Source: Methylosinus trichosporium OB3b (GTDB lineage: Bacteria; Pseudomonadota; Alphaproteobacteria; Rhizobiales; Beijerinckiaceae). From it: a DNA stretch of 64,000 bases. Below the pieces are notes generated by a model, which saw nothing but the letters and a program-made list of their open reading frames with translations, was not told the origin of the DNA and did not search any database. The position numbers and the translations under genes were made by a program. Every line of letters starts with the position of its first letter. Within the stretch, counting starts at the first letter, position 1. This document shows, piece after piece, positions 63,553-64,000 of this stretch. Location: contig NZ_CP023737.1 of assembly GCF_002752655.1 (NCBI RefSeq), positions 620,001 through 684,000 on the forward strand. The letters are read 5' to 3'.

Positions 63553-63688
63553 GGGGAATCCTCTCTCGTCACCAATGACGAATCGGAGAATCCGCGCGTC
63601 GGCCCCGGCCGGTCAATTGCGTCTTGTTCGTGCGGCCTGGAACGCTCGAGCGAATTCTGATCGGTCGAACGTTCGATCGGAAAGCGCT

Positions 63689-63991
63689 CTATTCGAAGCT
63701 CGTCTGGAAGCGCACGATCGCCCGCGCCATCGGGCGAGTCGGCAGATAGCAGAAGGAATTGGTGGCGATCTTCGCCTCCTTGCAATGATTGTGATCGGCG
63801 TTCCATTCATAGCCGAGCCGCTCCATGCAGGCGACCATGGCGTCATGCAACACAGGGCTATGGTTCTTGGTCCGCTCGTCGGGCAGCTTGGTCTCGACGT
63901 CGAGCTCGCAATCGGTCACATCGGTCTTGAGGCCGGCGAAATAGCGGCCGGAGCTGCTCGAAGTGACGAAGATGAGCTCGGTCGCGACCAT
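63689..63991 (-). CDS. hypothetical protein, start possibly outside window
   Basis: At least 100 residues with VTSSSSGRYFAGLKTDVTDC, CMERLGYEWNADHNHCKEA and FCYLPTRPMARAIVRF. Four or five cysteines suggest disulphides in a periplasmic or secreted protein. The ATG at 63991 is close to the window end and the frame stays open upstream, so the real start may lie beyond it. No family recognised. Confidence 0.55.
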   Translation of the reverse strand: MVATELIFVTSSSSGRYFAGLKTDVTDCELDVETKLPDERTKNHSPVLHDAMVACMERLGYEWNADHNHCKEAKIATNSFCYLPTRPMARAIVRFQTSFE

Positions 63992-64000
63992 GAAGGCGAG

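Overview
This is a GC-rich, gene-dense bacterial chromosome segment. Several features point to an alphaproteobacterium of the Hyphomicrobiales: a RegB/RegA (PrrBA/ActSR) redox pair, an MmcB-type nuclease-fold protein, a SAM-II riboswitch in front of metZ, a YajC-SecD-SecF block followed by Mth938-like and phytoene-synthase-like genes, and an Mla system with a STAS-fused permease. A Methylocystaceae-like methylotroph is possible from the overall gene mix, but no diagnostic methane or methanol gene lies in the window, so this is only a guess.

Layout. 0-3.8 kb: a truncated antitoxin-like ORF, DUF2199 and DUF4279 proteins, an M23 peptidase, a tRNA-Ser and an AT-rich orphan gene next to it. 3.9-9.8 kb: a HupE/UreJ-type membrane protein divergent from a CopC-like protein, a one-helix membrane protein, a PepSY membrane protein, an SRAP protein and an acyltransferase. 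9.7-17 kb: an MFS transporter, metZ under a SAM-II riboswitch with its own intrinsic terminator, small proteins, and two DUF2946-like Cys-motif proteins flanking a TonB-dependent receptor. 17.5-24.3 kb: apaG-argE, a Gly/His-rich secreted protein, then yajC-secD-secF-Mth938-phytoene synthase family. 24.3-31 kb: regB (with an apparent one-base frameshift) and regA, mmcB, an orphan polyamine-binding protein, and exopolysaccharide-type glycosyltransferase and Wzz/GumC genes.

31.1-37 kb holds the most unusual locus: a carrier protein, an acyl-CoA-dehydrogenase-like flavoprotein, a SerRS-like amino acid:carrier-protein ligase with all three predicted zinc ligands, a DUF1839 protein and a GH2-like glycoside hydrolase. 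The first four are packed as one operon, divergent from the polysaccharide genes. It looks like a tRNA-independent pathway that loads an amino acid on a carrier protein and oxidises or transfers it.

37-50 kb: a HisKA_2 kinase, small proteins, an O-methyltransferase, a ferredoxin reductase and a 2Fe-2S ferredoxin with a clear terminator, and an MlaE-F-D phospholipid transport operon separated from its probable auxiliary lipoprotein by a methyltransferase/AraC pair. After these come a dipeptide epimerase and a solute symporter. 50-64 kb: polA, a PRC-barrel protein, a diaminobutyrate-type aminotransferase, an amine oxidase, a YyaL/DUF255 protein, hrpB and a ComEA-like HhH protein. At least three families of dispersed palindromic repeats sit in the gaps between genes.
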